Source: Methylorubrum aminovorans (GTDB lineage: Bacteria; Pseudomonadota; Alphaproteobacteria; Rhizobiales; Beijerinckiaceae). Taken from it: DNA of 58,648 nt. The DNA is taken from NCBI RefSeq assembly GCF_022179725.1, contig NZ_BPRC01000026.1:1-58648 (forward strand). The letters run 5' to 3'. This document shows, in pieces, positions 45,194 through 53,306 of this stretch (within the stretch, counting starts at the first letter, position 1; the number at the start of each line of letters is the position of its first letter). The notes beneath the pieces are model-generated. The model was not told the origin of the DNA and searched no databases. It saw only the letters and a list, made by a program, of their open reading frames with translations. Position numbers and translations under genes: made by a program.

Positions 45194-45478
45194 ATGGCAG
45201 TTTATATCGTCACTTGGAACTTCAACAAGGAAAAGCCCAACTACGCAAAGGCACGGGCCGACTTTCTCAAAGTTTTAGATGGGTACGCCACAATTCGAGA
45301 CAGAGATCTTGAAAGCGTCAGATTTTTCTCAACATCACAAACTGCCCAACAACTCGCAAACAGTCTACATACTCCCCTTGATAATAACGATGCCCTATTT
45401 GTCTCGTGGTTAAGACCTAGCGAATATTCCGGCTGGCTGCACTCCGATATCTGGAAGTGGATTGAGCCCAAGCTTTGA
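45194..45478 (+). CDS. Small Cas2-fold/SinR-like protein
   Basis: 94 residues, lower GC than its neighbours. The pattern MAVYIVTWNFNKEKPNYAK, FFSTSQTAQQLANSLHTPLD, NDALFVSWL and WLHSDIWKWIE matches the ferredoxin-like fold of SinR-family and Cas2/VapD proteins, though the catalytic or binding residues are unclear. It starts 50 bases after the TIR gene, behind a TTGTTATATATACTTAAAAC stretch that may be its own promoter. Confidence 0.55.
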   Translation: MAVYIVTWNFNKEKPNYAKARADFLKVLDGYATIRDRDLESVRFFSTSQTAQQLANSLHTPLDNNDALFVSWLRPSEYSGWLHSDIWKWIEPKL

Positions 45479-45499
45479 AACGTAGCAGCTCATCCTACA

Positions 45500-45513
45500 G
45501 CGTCGTGTACCCC
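45500..45513 (+). repeat. 14-bp direct repeat, left copy
   Basis: GCGTCGTGTACCCC, identical to 47347-47360. The two copies bracket the toxin-antitoxin pair. Confidence 0.7.
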
Positions 45514-45559
45514 GCGCCTGACATCGCAGCGGAAATTCGCGCTACCTACCCGACGCCGG

Positions 45560-46024
45560 TCAGCCGAGCATCCAATCTTCGGTATCGAACAGTTCGATGA
45601 GGTTACACCAAGGCACTTTGAGATCGTTGCAGACGCCCGGGATCTTCCGGAGGCTTGTCGGGCCGACCTCTTCCGTTACGACGCGGTAGCCGTGCACCTC
45701 GGCGGTTGCGATCACGAACGGGTCCGCGGCAAACTTCTCTTTGCCAGCCATCACCAACCCCTTGTAGGTGTTGATGATGTGGGCGCTGCGCAGCTGCACG
45801 TCCTCGTCCGGCGGCAGGAACATATCCTCACGCTCCACCAGCCACGCGTACAGCTCCGGCGAGCGCTTCTTGCATTCGGCGAGCACGAGGGCTGACGAGA
45901 CCAGGCGCCCGTCGCTGACCAGTTGGTCGAGCTGATCCCATAGTTTCGGGAAACGATTGGGCTTGTACCGCTCATACCAGGCCGCAATCAGCGCGCTGGT
46001 GTCGATGCAGTAAACCTCCGCCAC
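45560..46024 (-). CDS. DUF4411 PIN-like toxin
   Basis: 154 residues with PIN-domain features: an N-terminal Asp in YCIDTSALIAAW, a conserved Glu in VLAECKKRSPELYAWL and Asp/Glu near the C-terminus (ADPFVIATAEVHGYRVVTEE). Family members are predicted RNases. It follows the HTH/ImmA gene by six bases, the standard antitoxin-toxin order for this family. Confidence 0.82.
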   Translation of the reverse strand: MAEVYCIDTSALIAAWYERYKPNRFPKLWDQLDQLVSDGRLVSSALVLAECKKRSPELYAWLVEREDMFLPPDEDVQLRSAHIINTYKGLVMAGKEKFAADPFVIATAEVHGYRVVTEEVGPTSLRKIPGVCNDLKVPWCNLIELFDTEDWMLG

Positions 46025-46030
46025 GCCGGG

Positions 46031-47200
46031 TTACCTCTTGAGCCCGAACGCAGCCTGCTCCAGCGCGGGAACAGATTTAACCTGCATGTTGAAGTAGTTG
46101 GATACGTCGCGCAGCGTCAAACGTCGGTCGTAATAGCCCTGGAAAATCAGCTGCGCATAAGCGCGGCCGAGCTGGCTGACCTTGACGACAGGTGGTGGGG
46201 GCGCCCCCGTGGCCTTCTTGCTGTTCAGCGCATCGTACTGCTTCTGGTAGGCCGCGCGCTGGCTCTCGTAGAATGTATGGGTGGTGCGTTTCAGGGTCAG
46301 CAGCCGGCGCAGCACCACCTCACGGCTGACGCCGAAGCGCAGAGCCAGGCTGCGCAGCTCATCGTCCTCCCAGGTTTTGCTGTCGCCCTTGCGCGTGACC
46401 AGCGGTTCGCGCAGCAGCCAGGCTTTGGGAACGAGGGTGGCCGCAGCGACGGCGTTGCAGAAGGCCTCGACCCGCGCGGCATCGGCGCGCCGCTCATCAG
46501 CGCCAAACCCGCTGACACCACTGGCGCGGATCGCCAGGTGGCAGAACTCGTGCAGCAACGTGAACGTGCGGCCGTTGGTGCGGTCCTTGGAATTGATCAG
46601 GATCAGCGGCAGGCGGCTTTCAGCGAGGGCCGCCCCGCGCATTTCGCTGAGGGGCAGGCCGGGCACCAGGAAGACCAGCACATCGCGGGCCTCAATCTTG
46701 GTGCGCCAGTTATCGAAGGCCTTGGCACGCCAGCCCTGCTGCTCGGTCTCGACAACATCCAGGAAGGCACGGACGCGCTCGCCTAGCGCTTCCTCGTCCT
46801 CTGTCAGCTTGGCGCTGAACGCGAACTCGGGGACAGGCTCGCCCATGTCGGCGTGCAGCTCCAGCGCCAGTTCACGGCGCTCTTGGGCCTGCCGGATGAC
46901 GGTAACAAGGTCTGGGGTAAACGCACCGGGTTCTGCATCGGCCAGCTTGCGGAAGTCCTGGATCGGCTGGAAACCAGCTGGTGGCTCGTTGAGGTAAAAA
47001 AGGCTGGGCGCGCGCTTGTAGACGTTGGCGGCAGCGAGAAACTGCGGAAAGGTCAGCTGCACTTCGCCGTTTTCGGCGGCCTCAAGCTTGTCCACGGCAA
47101 TGCCAATAGCCTTCGCAGCCGCCTCAAGAGTGAGGCGGGCTTGCTCCCGGGCCCATGTCAGCATGGCCGGGTTGATGAAGGCGGGTACGCTCTTTGCCAT
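46031..47200 (-). CDS. HTH - ImmA/IrrE metallopeptidase antitoxin
   Basis: 389 residues. An Xre-type helix-turn-helix (LTWAREQARLTLEAAAKAIG) is followed by a long linker and a zinc-peptidase motif HEFCH (His217 to His221) with a downstream acidic ligand (VEAFCNAVAAATLVP). Proteins of this type bind the promoter and inactivate the adjacent DUF4411 toxin. The start overlaps nothing and lies 303 bases from the next gene. Confidence 0.85.
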   Translation of the reverse strand: MAKSVPAFINPAMLTWAREQARLTLEAAAKAIGIAVDKLEAAENGEVQLTFPQFLAAANVYKRAPSLFYLNEPPAGFQPIQDFRKLADAEPGAFTPDLVTVIRQAQERRELALELHADMGEPVPEFAFSAKLTEDEEALGERVRAFLDVVETEQQGWRAKAFDNWRTKIEARDVLVFLVPGLPLSEMRGAALAESRLPLILINSKDRTNGRTFTLLHEFCHLAIRASGVSGFGADERRADAARVEAFCNAVAAATLVPKAWLLREPLVTRKGDSKTWEDDELRSLALRFGVSREVVLRRLLTLKRTTHTFYESQRAAYQKQYDALNSKKATGAPPPPVVKVSQLGRAYAQLIFQGYYDRRLTLRDVSNYFNMQVKSVPALEQAAFGLKR

Positions 47201-47503
47201 GGCTACGCTTGCACCATACCACGTCCGTCAAGAGAGGCAGGCATCCCGCGCAAAACGGCGAGAGATGGCTGTTGTTGCAGCAACAGTCAGATAGGTGTTC
47301 CTGATACGTTCTCCAATCTATTAAACGTGCAGGAGCTCGCCCCACCGCGTCGTGTACCCCTGTGATAGGAACTCCGCCCGGAGCTTCCAGGGTCTCTTGA
47401 AGGGATCGACGGCCACCGCGGCAACGCGGCGGCCGTCACCGTTTGCGGCTTACCGTAAACGGTATACCGCGGACCTCAACCAACACAGGAGCATCCTGCC
47501 GAT
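47201..47503. other. Intergenic region with palindrome-type repeats
   Basis: Holds the right copy of the 14-base repeat (47347-47360) and, at 47438-47472, one member of the plasmid's dispersed TACCGTAAACGGTATACCG family. The rest is unremarkable. Confidence 0.55.
47347..47360 (+). repeat. 14-bp direct repeat, right copy
   Basis: GCGTCGTGTACCCC; weaker similarity extends upstream (GCAGGAGCTC against GCAGCTC). Confidence 0.7.
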
Positions 47504-47932
47504 ATGGATTATCCATTTGATCTGGCGCGCTTTATTGAGGCGCAGCGTGGCAGCTATGATCAGGCGCTGGCCGAGCTCACGGCCGGAGAAAAGCGCAGCC
47601 GCTGGATGTGGTTCATCTTTCCGCAGCTCGCCGGTCTCGGCACGAGCGCGATGGCGCAGCACTATGCGATCAGCGGGCTGGATGAAGCACGAGCCTACCT
47701 GCGGCACCCGGTCTTTGGTGAGCGCCTGCGCACCTGCACGGCGGCCGTCAACGCGATCACCGGTCGAACCGCGCATCAGGTGTTCGGCTCTCCCGGCGAT
47801 ATGAAGTTCCGCTCGAGCATGACGCTGTTCGGACGTGCGGATCCGGCAGGCCCGGCGTTCAAGGAAGCCCTCGCCCGCTACTACGGCAGCGCAGAGGATC
47901 CGCGGACTCTCGGGCTGCTCGGTGACGCCTGA
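47504..47932 (+). CDS. DUF1810 family protein
   Basis: 142 residues covering the whole family: YPFDLARFIEAQRGSYDQAL, SRWMWFIFPQLAGLGTSAMA, YAISGLDEARAYLRHPVFGE and HQVFGSPGDMKFRSSMTLF. The domain is helical and cytoplasmic. Its role is unknown, with no catalytic residues established. It stands alone between the toxin-antitoxin pair and the replication origin. Confidence 0.85.
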   Translation: MDYPFDLARFIEAQRGSYDQALAELTAGEKRSRWMWFIFPQLAGLGTSAMAQHYAISGLDEARAYLRHPVFGERLRTCTAAVNAITGRTAHQVFGSPGDMKFRSSMTLFGRADPAGPAFKEALARYYGSAEDPRTLGLLGDA

Positions 47933-47940
47933 GCGCGGCC

Positions 47941-48107
47941 CGCCGTTTACAGCAAGCCGCATACCGCACCTCGAAAGCAGGTGGGAAAGCCGGCCCCAAA
48001 TTGGCAGTTCTCTGCGGCGCGCGGCGGGAACACCGGCCCCAGTTTGCCGCCACGCTCGCGCAAAACGTCCCCTTCCCTCCAACGTGGGAAAGCCGGCCCC
48101 AATCTTG
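47941..48107 (-). repeat. Iteron group in reverse orientation
   Basis: Three copies of the origin repeat (reverse form GGGAAAGCCGGCCCCAAA) at 47983-48002, 48025-48047 and 48084-48106, plus a dispersed-palindrome copy at 47941-47967. They belong to the same family as the main array. Confidence 0.75.
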
Positions 48108-48383
48108 GTTCCGGGCGGCCGCGGGCGAGCGTCAACAGACGGAGCGGCACTCCTCCTGTTCGGGGTTCACGCGGTCGCCCTGCGACCGCACCATCACCTC
48201 ACCGCGCTCTGCGCGGTGACAAAGCCTCTCAGGAGGGCTGTAGGCGGTTTTCCAGACTCCAGCGCTCCGCTTGTCGGTTCTGCGACCCCGGACGCTTCCT
48301 AGGGCCGCTCAGCTGGCCTGGGCCACCCGCACACTCGGAGAGCCCATCTTTGGCCGCCGTCAGGCGGCCGCCATCTGAAATTA

Positions 48384-48441
48384 GCCGCCGGAGGCGGCTT
48401 CCGTGCTGGGTGGGGGAGCGGGTTTTTGGCGGAGCCAAAAA
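48384..48441. other. Two GGA-loop hairpins
   Basis: GCCGCC-GGA-GGCGGC at 48384-48398 and TTTTTGGC-GGA-GCCAAAAA at 48423-48441. Both have perfect arms and the same GGA loop. They may be a transcription barrier or a primosome site beside the origin. Confidence 0.5.
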
Positions 48442-48479
48442 GGGGCGGGGTCTGTGCCTGCGCAGACGGATCCGGAGAT

Positions 48480-48606
48480 CCAGAGCGCTTCCACAGGGTT
48501 ATTACCGGGTTGGTTTGAGGAGGCCTTCTCCACAGGGTCGCGTCTCTTTAGGTCTCTTTAAGATATCTATATAAAAAGTCTTTATAAAAATTCGTGTTTT
48601 GCGGCA
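48480..48606. other. Origin region: DnaA-box-like sites and AT-rich stretch
   Basis: Two TCCACAGGGT motifs (48490 and 48529 area) and a TATCCACA site at 48721 resemble DnaA boxes. An AT-rich section (48545-48600) with repeated GTCTCTTTA follows, then a GTGGT-N4-ACCAC palindrome at 48607-48620 at the edge of the iterons. Together this is the layout of a melting region beside RepA binding sites. Confidence 0.65.
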
Positions 48607-48619
48607 GTGGTTTAGACCA

Positions 48620-48708
48620 CAAATCTGGGGCCAGGATTCCGCTAAATTGGGGCTGCACTTCCCGAATTTGGGGCCACACTTCCGCAAATTTGGGGCTGCA
48701 CTTCCGGC
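48620..48708 (+). repeat. Main iteron array of the replication origin
   Basis: Four head-to-tail copies with period 21-22 bases, consensus TTGGGGC-N5-TTCC. The period is two helical turns, as needed for co-operative RepA binding on one face of the DNA. Confidence 0.88.
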
Positions 48709-48776
48709 GGCCTCTCTCGCTATCCACAGCCTCACGGCCACGCTTCCGATGTGCTCTGAAGGGCTGTTTTCTGCGG

Positions 48777-49092
48777 AATTTTGGGGCTGCTGTTCCCACA
48801 CGGATTGTTTGGTCGCCGAACCGCCCTTCAGCCCCCGACATCAGCATCCAATCGGCATGTCGGGCGGCCTATTCTGGAGCCGGCGTTCCGCTCTGACATG
48901 AGCAATCACAGTTACTTAGTGACTCACCGCCGGGTGCGTCGGCTGCGACCCCGCAGCGGTTCCGGAGCAATTCTGGGGCCGGCTTTCCGGTTCAGATGCA
49001 GAGATTTCAATGGTTTAGCTTGGCCCAAATACGCCGGCTTCCCCCGCGCCGGGCGCAGGCTGCGCCGCCAATTTGGGGCCGGAGTTCCGCTG
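48777..49092 (+). repeat. Scattered iterons between the array and repA
   Basis: Four further forward copies near 48777, 48871, 48968 and 49069, spaced about 100 bases apart, with the same TTGGGGC-N5-TTCC core (one reads TGGAGC). They lie just after the repA stop codon. Confidence 0.75.
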
Positions 49093-49114
49093 CGATATAA
49101 GGTTTTCCAGAGAC

Positions 49115-50128
49115 TTAGGCGGTGAGCTGAGCGGCGGCCTGCCCGGCAGCGCGGGCGAGATCCATCTCGAGCTGCGTTGGCGCCGCGTGGGTGTAGTGAT
49201 AGCGGCGGGACTTGCGCCAGCCGGAGCCGGTGATCTCCTCACGCCACTCCTTGAGGCCGCCGGCAGCGACCATGTCGTTGAAGGCCTGCCGGCAGTCTTT
49301 GCGGAACTGGGCACGCGTGGCGCTGGTCTCCCGCTCGGACCAGAGATCCCGGCCGGCGAGCTGCGCCAGGCGCTCCTCGTCGATCCAGGCAAAGCCCGGC
49401 TGGCTGTCGATGAACGGCCAGAAGGTCTTAGCGTGGTCCCCCTTGAGGCGGAACTGCACGTCGGCGTTGATGCTGACCAGGTGCGCCTTCTCGATCATCT
49501 GCAGCACGCTCGGGCCGTAGCGTACGGTCACGCTGCTATCGAGCTGGGCGCCTTCCCAACTGACCTCGGTGATCAGCGGCGCGGCGCTGCCGCGGCTGTC
49601 CGGCAGGGCGCCGATCGCACGGGTTTTCTTGATCTTGTCGAGCTCGGCCAGGGAGCGGCCCTCGTGGATCAGCACGCTGACCTGCTGGATCTCCTGGAAC
49701 ACGTGCACGAGGCTCAGGAGGTTGTTGACGTGCTCGGTGCGGCCCATCACGCGGATCAGCTCGCGCCAACTGGTGCGCGTCTCGTAGTAGGTCCGCGTCG
49801 GCGAGATGAACGTGCCCGGCCGGTAGTCCGGGTTGGGCATTGAGACCTTCTCGCGCTTGAGGCGGAACAGCGCGTAGATCGCGTCGCGGTGCTGGCTGCC
49901 TAGCTCCCTGCCCTTCACCTCGACGACCGAGTAGCCCGGCACCTCGTAGACGCGGGTGAAGTTGCTGTCGGTGATCAGGTTGACCTTGCGCGGAACGAAC
50001 GCCGAGGTCCGTGCCAGGCGGTCCGGCATAACTGCCGGGTTGCGCCGGCCGCGCCGGTTCTTGAGCGTGCGCTCGCGGCGCGCGAGGCGCTGCTGTTCTT
50101 CAGGCGTGAGCGGGCGTCCGGTCGTCAT
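49115..50128 (-). CDS. repA: Plasmid replication initiator protein RepA
   Basis: 337 residues from the ATG at 50128; the upstream ATG at 50170 lies inside an iteron copy and is less likely. Basic N-terminus (ARRERTLKNRRGRRN), then two winged-helix-like halves (YALFRLKREKVSMPNPDYRP, SINADVQFRLKGDHAKTFW). It resembles RepA initiators of alphaproteobacterial plasmids. Iterons lie on both sides of the gene, two of them directly upstream, so it should bind the origin and limit its own synthesis. Confidence 0.78.
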   Translation of the reverse strand: MTTGRPLTPEEQQRLARRERTLKNRRGRRNPAVMPDRLARTSAFVPRKVNLITDSNFTRVYEVPGYSVVEVKGRELGSQHRDAIYALFRLKREKVSMPNPDYRPGTFISPTRTYYETRTSWRELIRVMGRTEHVNNLLSLVHVFQEIQQVSVLIHEGRSLAELDKIKKTRAIGALPDSRGSAAPLITEVSWEGAQLDSSVTVRYGPSVLQMIEKAHLVSINADVQFRLKGDHAKTFWPFIDSQPGFAWIDEERLAQLAGRDLWSERETSATRAQFRKDCRQAFNDMVAAGGLKEWREEITGSGWRKSRRYHYTHAAPTQLEMDLARAAGQAAAQLTA

Positions 50129-50153
50129 GCTGCGAGTCACGCTAGAGCACTTT

Positions 50154-50198
50154 GGGAACACTGGCACCAAAATACGGGAACAGCAGCCCCAAAATTCT
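50154..50198 (-). repeat. Iterons upstream of repA
   Basis: Two reverse copies (GGGAACACTGGCACC and GGGAACAGCAGCCCCAAAA) 26 to 70 bases before the repA start. They would let RepA repress its own promoter. Confidence 0.72.
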
Positions 50199-50360
50199 GC
50201 CTACTGTGGCGGCAGTCCGCATACAGTCCGGCGGCCAACCTCGGTCATGCCCCTGCTCAGGCACCCACCCGGGGCGTACAGCACCGTCATTAAGCCCCTG
50301 TCATAAAACAAATACCGCATACAGCTTGCAGTAAGCGGCATGCGGTAGGATCGACCCCGC

Positions 50361-50645
50361 CTACTTCTTGGCGAACTCAGCTAAGGACGGCTGACCGTAC
50401 TTTTCCAGCACCATGTTGAGGCCCTCGCGCAGGTAGCTGTTCAGATCGCGGTCGTGTTCGATGCACATCAGGCGCAGGCGCTTGCTGGCGGCCGGCGGCA
50501 CGTAGACGGTCAGCTTGACGTCCTGCGGCTTGGCCGGGCGGCTCGCCTGGGTGGCCGGATGCTGCACGACCTCGGCGGTGTCCTGGGGCACGGGTTGCGT
50601 GTGGCCGCCGAGGGCAGCCTCAAGCGACGCGGGTTTCTTGGCCAT
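50361..50645 (-). CDS. Small DNA-binding partner of ParA (ribbon-helix-helix type)
   Basis: 94 residues; the start overlaps the parA end by 26 bases. The N-terminal half is disordered and Pro/Gln/Thr-rich (LEAALGGHTQPVPQDTAEVV), the C-terminal half reads VKLTVYVPPAASKRLRLMCI then DLNSYLREGLNMVLEKYG, the beta-alpha-alpha pattern of ParG/Omega-type centromere-binding proteins. It most likely binds the plasmid's partition site and stimulates ParA. Confidence 0.72.
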   Translation of the reverse strand: MAKKPASLEAALGGHTQPVPQDTAEVVQHPATQASRPAKPQDVKLTVYVPPAASKRLRLMCIEHDRDLNSYLREGLNMVLEKYGQPSLAEFAKK

Positions 50646-51273
50646 GTGGCTTCCCTTCCATCTTGGTGAGCGCCCACTGCAGCAGTTCGCGCACTTCGGC
50701 GGCGGCCTTGCTGTTGGTGTCGCGTTCGGTGACCCCCTGCCCTGTCGCCAGGGCGTCCATGTGGTCGGCGCGCATGGCGAGCGGCGTGCTCGCCACCGCC
50801 CCTGACAGCTGCAGGACGCGGAAGGCGTCGCTGGTGCGGATCGAGCGGCCCGGCGGGCACTGGTTGAGGACGTAGGAGAAAGGTTTGTCGAGACGGGCGA
50901 TGCTGCGCACGGTCGGCCGGGCCGCCTCGATGTCGGCGATGCTCGGGCGAGCCGGGATAAGGCACAGGCTGGCAACCTGGATCGCCGCGGTGGCGGCGGG
51001 GGTATCGACACCGGGGGTATCGATGATCACCAGCTGGACCCCCTGCTGCTTGAGCAGGCGCATGGCGGCCTCGAGCTGACCGGACTGCAGGGCGTTGACC
51101 TCGGGGCCCCCCTCGGCCTCACGGCGCTCGTACCAGTTCTTGGCGGTGCCCTGCGGGTCGAGATCGATGATCGACGTCTTGATGCCCCGCTCCTCGGCCG
51201 CGACGGCAAGGGAAACGGCCAGGCTGCTTTTGCCGGTGCCGCCCTTCTGGGTGACGAATGCGATGACGTTCAT
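50620..51273 (-). CDS. parA: Plasmid partition ATPase ParA
   Basis: 217 residues from the ATG with GGAAAGG upstream. The N-terminal MNVIAFVTQKGGTGKSSLA contains the deviant Walker A (KGGTGKS), followed by the switch motif IDLDPQGTAKNW and VQLVIIDTPGVDTPAATAAI. The short form without an N-terminal helix-turn-helix is a type Ib ParA, usual with small RHH partners. It moves plasmid copies apart on the nucleoid. Confidence 0.92.
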   Translation of the reverse strand: MNVIAFVTQKGGTGKSSLAVSLAVAAEERGIKTSIIDLDPQGTAKNWYERREAEGGPEVNALQSGQLEAAMRLLKQQGVQLVIIDTPGVDTPAATAAIQVASLCLIPARPSIADIEAARPTVRSIARLDKPFSYVLNQCPPGRSIRTSDAFRVLQLSGAVASTPLAMRADHMDALATGQGVTERDTNSKAAAEVRELLQWALTKMEGKPHGQETRVA

Positions 51274-51298
51274 GGCGGCATCCTTTCCAGCCAATAGC

Positions 51299-51411
51299 CT
51301 AAACCGCAAGCGGTTAACGGCAAGCTGCAGGCGGCATGCGGCATGCGGTGTACCCTAAGCAACACACGGTAAACGGCATACCGTTTACCGTGGTACGTAA
51401 GCGCGGCCCTA
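51299..51411. promoter_or_regulatory. Palindrome cluster upstream of parA (candidate parS/operator)
   Basis: Includes a perfect inverted repeat with 12-base arms CACGGTAAACGG and CCGTTTACCGTG (51364-51391) around a CATA spacer, plus GGCATGCGGCATGCGG and CCGCAAGCGGTTAACGGC next to it. It lies 26 to 140 bases before the parA start, where ParA or its small partner would bind. Confidence 0.6.
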
Positions 51412-51729
51412 GAAAGTGGCATCGTCAAAGGGGAGCAGCCTGCAAACCAGTAGCCGGAGCGCTGCCGTGTACCGTATACGGCAAACAGTACAGCAGTAAT
51501 GCCAGGACTTAGGTCTCAGCAACGGTTGTCGTCTCTCGTGTGCAGGGAGCATTCGCATCCCGCAAACCGTTTTCGGCATACCGTAAGCGGCATGCCGCAC
51601 GTCAGCACCAACCAGAAACCTGCCGCAAGAGCGGGCAGGATCGGGGACTCCAAGCCGCGCTCCGGTGTACCTCGGGACCAGCATCCTGTCAGAGCGGCTT
51701 TAATGGTAACATATATGCTACTATGATAG
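51412..51729. other. Intergenic region with further palindrome copies
   Basis: Copies of the dispersed family lie at about 51466-51492 and 51563-51600. An ATATATGCTACTATGATAGA stretch just before the toxin gene may be its promoter. No gene is evident. Confidence 0.5.
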
Positions 51730-52056
51730 ATGGAGATCAGGGAGTTTCTGGACGGCCGTGGCGGCAGCCCGTTCGCCAGCTGGTTCGATGACCTGGACGC
51801 CCAGGCCGCCGCCAAGTTGACAGTCGCGCTGACCCGGATGGAGCGGGGCAACCTTTCCAATGCCAAGGGCGTCGGGGGAGGGGTCCAGGAGTACCGGATC
51901 GACTGGGGGCCCGGCTACCGGCTGTATTTCGGGCAGGACGGGGACACGCTGATCATTCTGTTGTGTGGCGGCACCAAACGCCGGCAGCAGGACGACATCG
52001 CCGAGGCACAGGCGCACTGGGCGGAATACAAACGACGGAAAAAGGAGGAGGGGTGA
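51730..52056 (+). CDS. RelE/HigB-type toxin
   Basis: 108 residues. The sequence runs EIREFLDGRGGSPFASWFDD, VALTRMERGNLSNAK, GVQEYRIDWGPGYRLYFGQD and LIILLCGGTKRRQQDD, the pattern of HigB-type addiction killers that cleave mRNA at the ribosome. The stop overlaps the antitoxin start by one base (TGATG). It stabilises the plasmid. Confidence 0.88.
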   Translation: MEIREFLDGRGGSPFASWFDDLDAQAAAKLTVALTRMERGNLSNAKGVGGGVQEYRIDWGPGYRLYFGQDGDTLIILLCGGTKRRQQDDIAEAQAHWAEYKRRKKEEG

Positions 52057-52373
52057 TGGCCCTGACCCGCAGCTTCAAGGACACAGTGAAGGCGCGTGCC
52101 GAGCGCGACCCGGCGTTCCGGGACGCTCTGCTGACGGAGGCGGTCGACCAGTTCCTGGCAGGCGACCTCGACACCGGCAAGGCGGTCCTGCGCGACTACA
52201 TCAACGCGACGATCGGCTTCGAGCGTCTGGCCCAGGAGACCGGCTCGTCGTCAAAGAGCCTGATGCGCATGCTCAGTCCGACGGGCAATCCGACGGCCAG
52301 TAACCTGTTCAGCGTGCTGAGCACGGTGCAGAAGGCCGCGGGCGTGCACCTGGCGGTCGCCGCAGGCCGTTAG
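52056..52373 (+). CDS. HigA-type antitoxin
   Basis: 105 residues: FKDTVKARAERDPAFRDALL, LRDYINATIGFERLAQETGS and LMRMLSPTGNPTASNLFSVL form an Xre-like helix-turn-helix fold for this addiction-module family. GGAGGAG upstream overlaps the end of the toxin gene. Order toxin-antitoxin is normal for higBA systems. Confidence 0.88.
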   Translation: MALTRSFKDTVKARAERDPAFRDALLTEAVDQFLAGDLDTGKAVLRDYINATIGFERLAQETGSSSKSLMRMLSPTGNPTASNLFSVLSTVQKAAGVHLAVAAGR

Positions 52374-52406
52374 CCGTTTGCCGTTTACGGTTTACCGCAA
52401 GCGGCG
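52365..52406. repeat. Dispersed palindrome copy after higA-type gene
   Basis: A run of GCCGTT, GCCGTTTACGG and TTACCGCAAGCGG motifs directly after the antitoxin stop, the same family as upstream of parA and at 47438, 47941, 50297, 51466 and 51563. Confidence 0.55.
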
Positions 52407-52448
52407 GGGAGGGTGGGCCCCTGGTATCAGACGCCCACCTTCGCGAAG

Positions 52449-53306
52449 TCAGGCAATCTGCTCGCTCTGGGCGCCGCTGTCGGGCCGGGCTGGGCCGAGA
52501 TCCTGCACCTGTCCCATCGGCGCATTCTGAACCACGTTGAACTCGCCCTTGCCGTCGAGAGAGCGGCCGCTCGTCCAGCGGCCTTCCGGCGGCGGAACGC
52601 CGTCACGGTTGGTGGCAAAGAAGCTGTAATTGTACTTCTGGTTCTCCTCCGATTGCGGGAAGGAGTTCGGGATCGGCAGGGCGCCCTCGTGACCGCCGAC
52701 CTCCTCGATGACCGAGAGCCATTGCTGCTGGTGCATCGTGTCGCGGGCGATGAGGAAGCTCCACATGTCCTTCATGCCGGGATCGTTGGTGGCATTGGAC
52801 AGGCGCACCGCGAGCGTTCGGCCCGTCGCCTCGGCGGCGACGTTGCAATACATGTCGGCCGCGAGGTTTCCGCTGGCGTAGATGTGGTTCATGTCGAACG
52901 GCACGCCGTCGGAATTGCCGGGGAAGGCGGCCATGCCTGAGGAGAGCAGGTGCTTGTGCAGCATGCCCTCGGCGATGTGGCGCGGGTTCTCGCCACCCAT
53001 TACGGCGCCGACGATGGCATCGGCCGCGCCGGCCTCTTGAACCTTGGTGGGGGAGTTCTCCAGGTTCATCGCCACGGCGGTCGCGAGCATCTCGATGTGA
53101 CCGATTTCCTCGGTCGCCGTGTGGAGCAGCATGTCGCGGTACTTCGAGTTCGGCGCCCGGTTACCCCACGCCTGGAAGAAGTACTGCATACAGACGCGGA
53201 TCTCACCTTCGACGCCGCCGATGGCCTGCTGCAGCATACGGGCATAGATTGGGTCCGGGCTCTCAACCCGCACAGGATATTGGAGCCGCTTGTCATGATA
53301 ATACAT
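52449..53306 (-). CDS. Manganese-containing catalase
   Basis: 285 residues, from the ATG with AAAGGAT seven bases upstream; the family start MYYHDKRLQYPV fits. The di-manganese ligands lie in GGVEGEIRVCMQYFFQAWG, TATEEIGHIEM and the later ARDTMHQQQW region. It decomposes hydrogen peroxide in the cytoplasm. The tail (EFNVVQNAPMGQVQDLGPA) is hydrophilic. Plasmid-borne Mn catalases are common in stress-tolerant alphaproteobacteria. Confidence 0.92.
   Translation of the reverse strand: MYYHDKRLQYPVRVESPDPIYARMLQQAIGGVEGEIRVCMQYFFQAWGNRAPNSKYRDMLLHTATEEIGHIEMLATAVAMNLENSPTKVQEAGAADAIVGAVMGGENPRHIAEGMLHKHLLSSGMAAFPGNSDGVPFDMNHIYASGNLAADMYCNVAAEATGRTLAVRLSNATNDPGMKDMWSFLIARDTMHQQQWLSVIEEVGGHEGALPIPNSFPQSEENQKYNYSFFATNRDGVPPPEGRWTSGRSLDGKGEFNVVQNAPMGQVQDLGPARPDSGAQSEQIA

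Noticed and set aside
48620..49092. CRISPR array
   Set aside because: The repeats are spaced 21-22 bases with no unique spacers, vary in sequence and flank repA; they are iterons. No cas1 or effector gene is present, and the Cas2-like small protein is not linked to an array.
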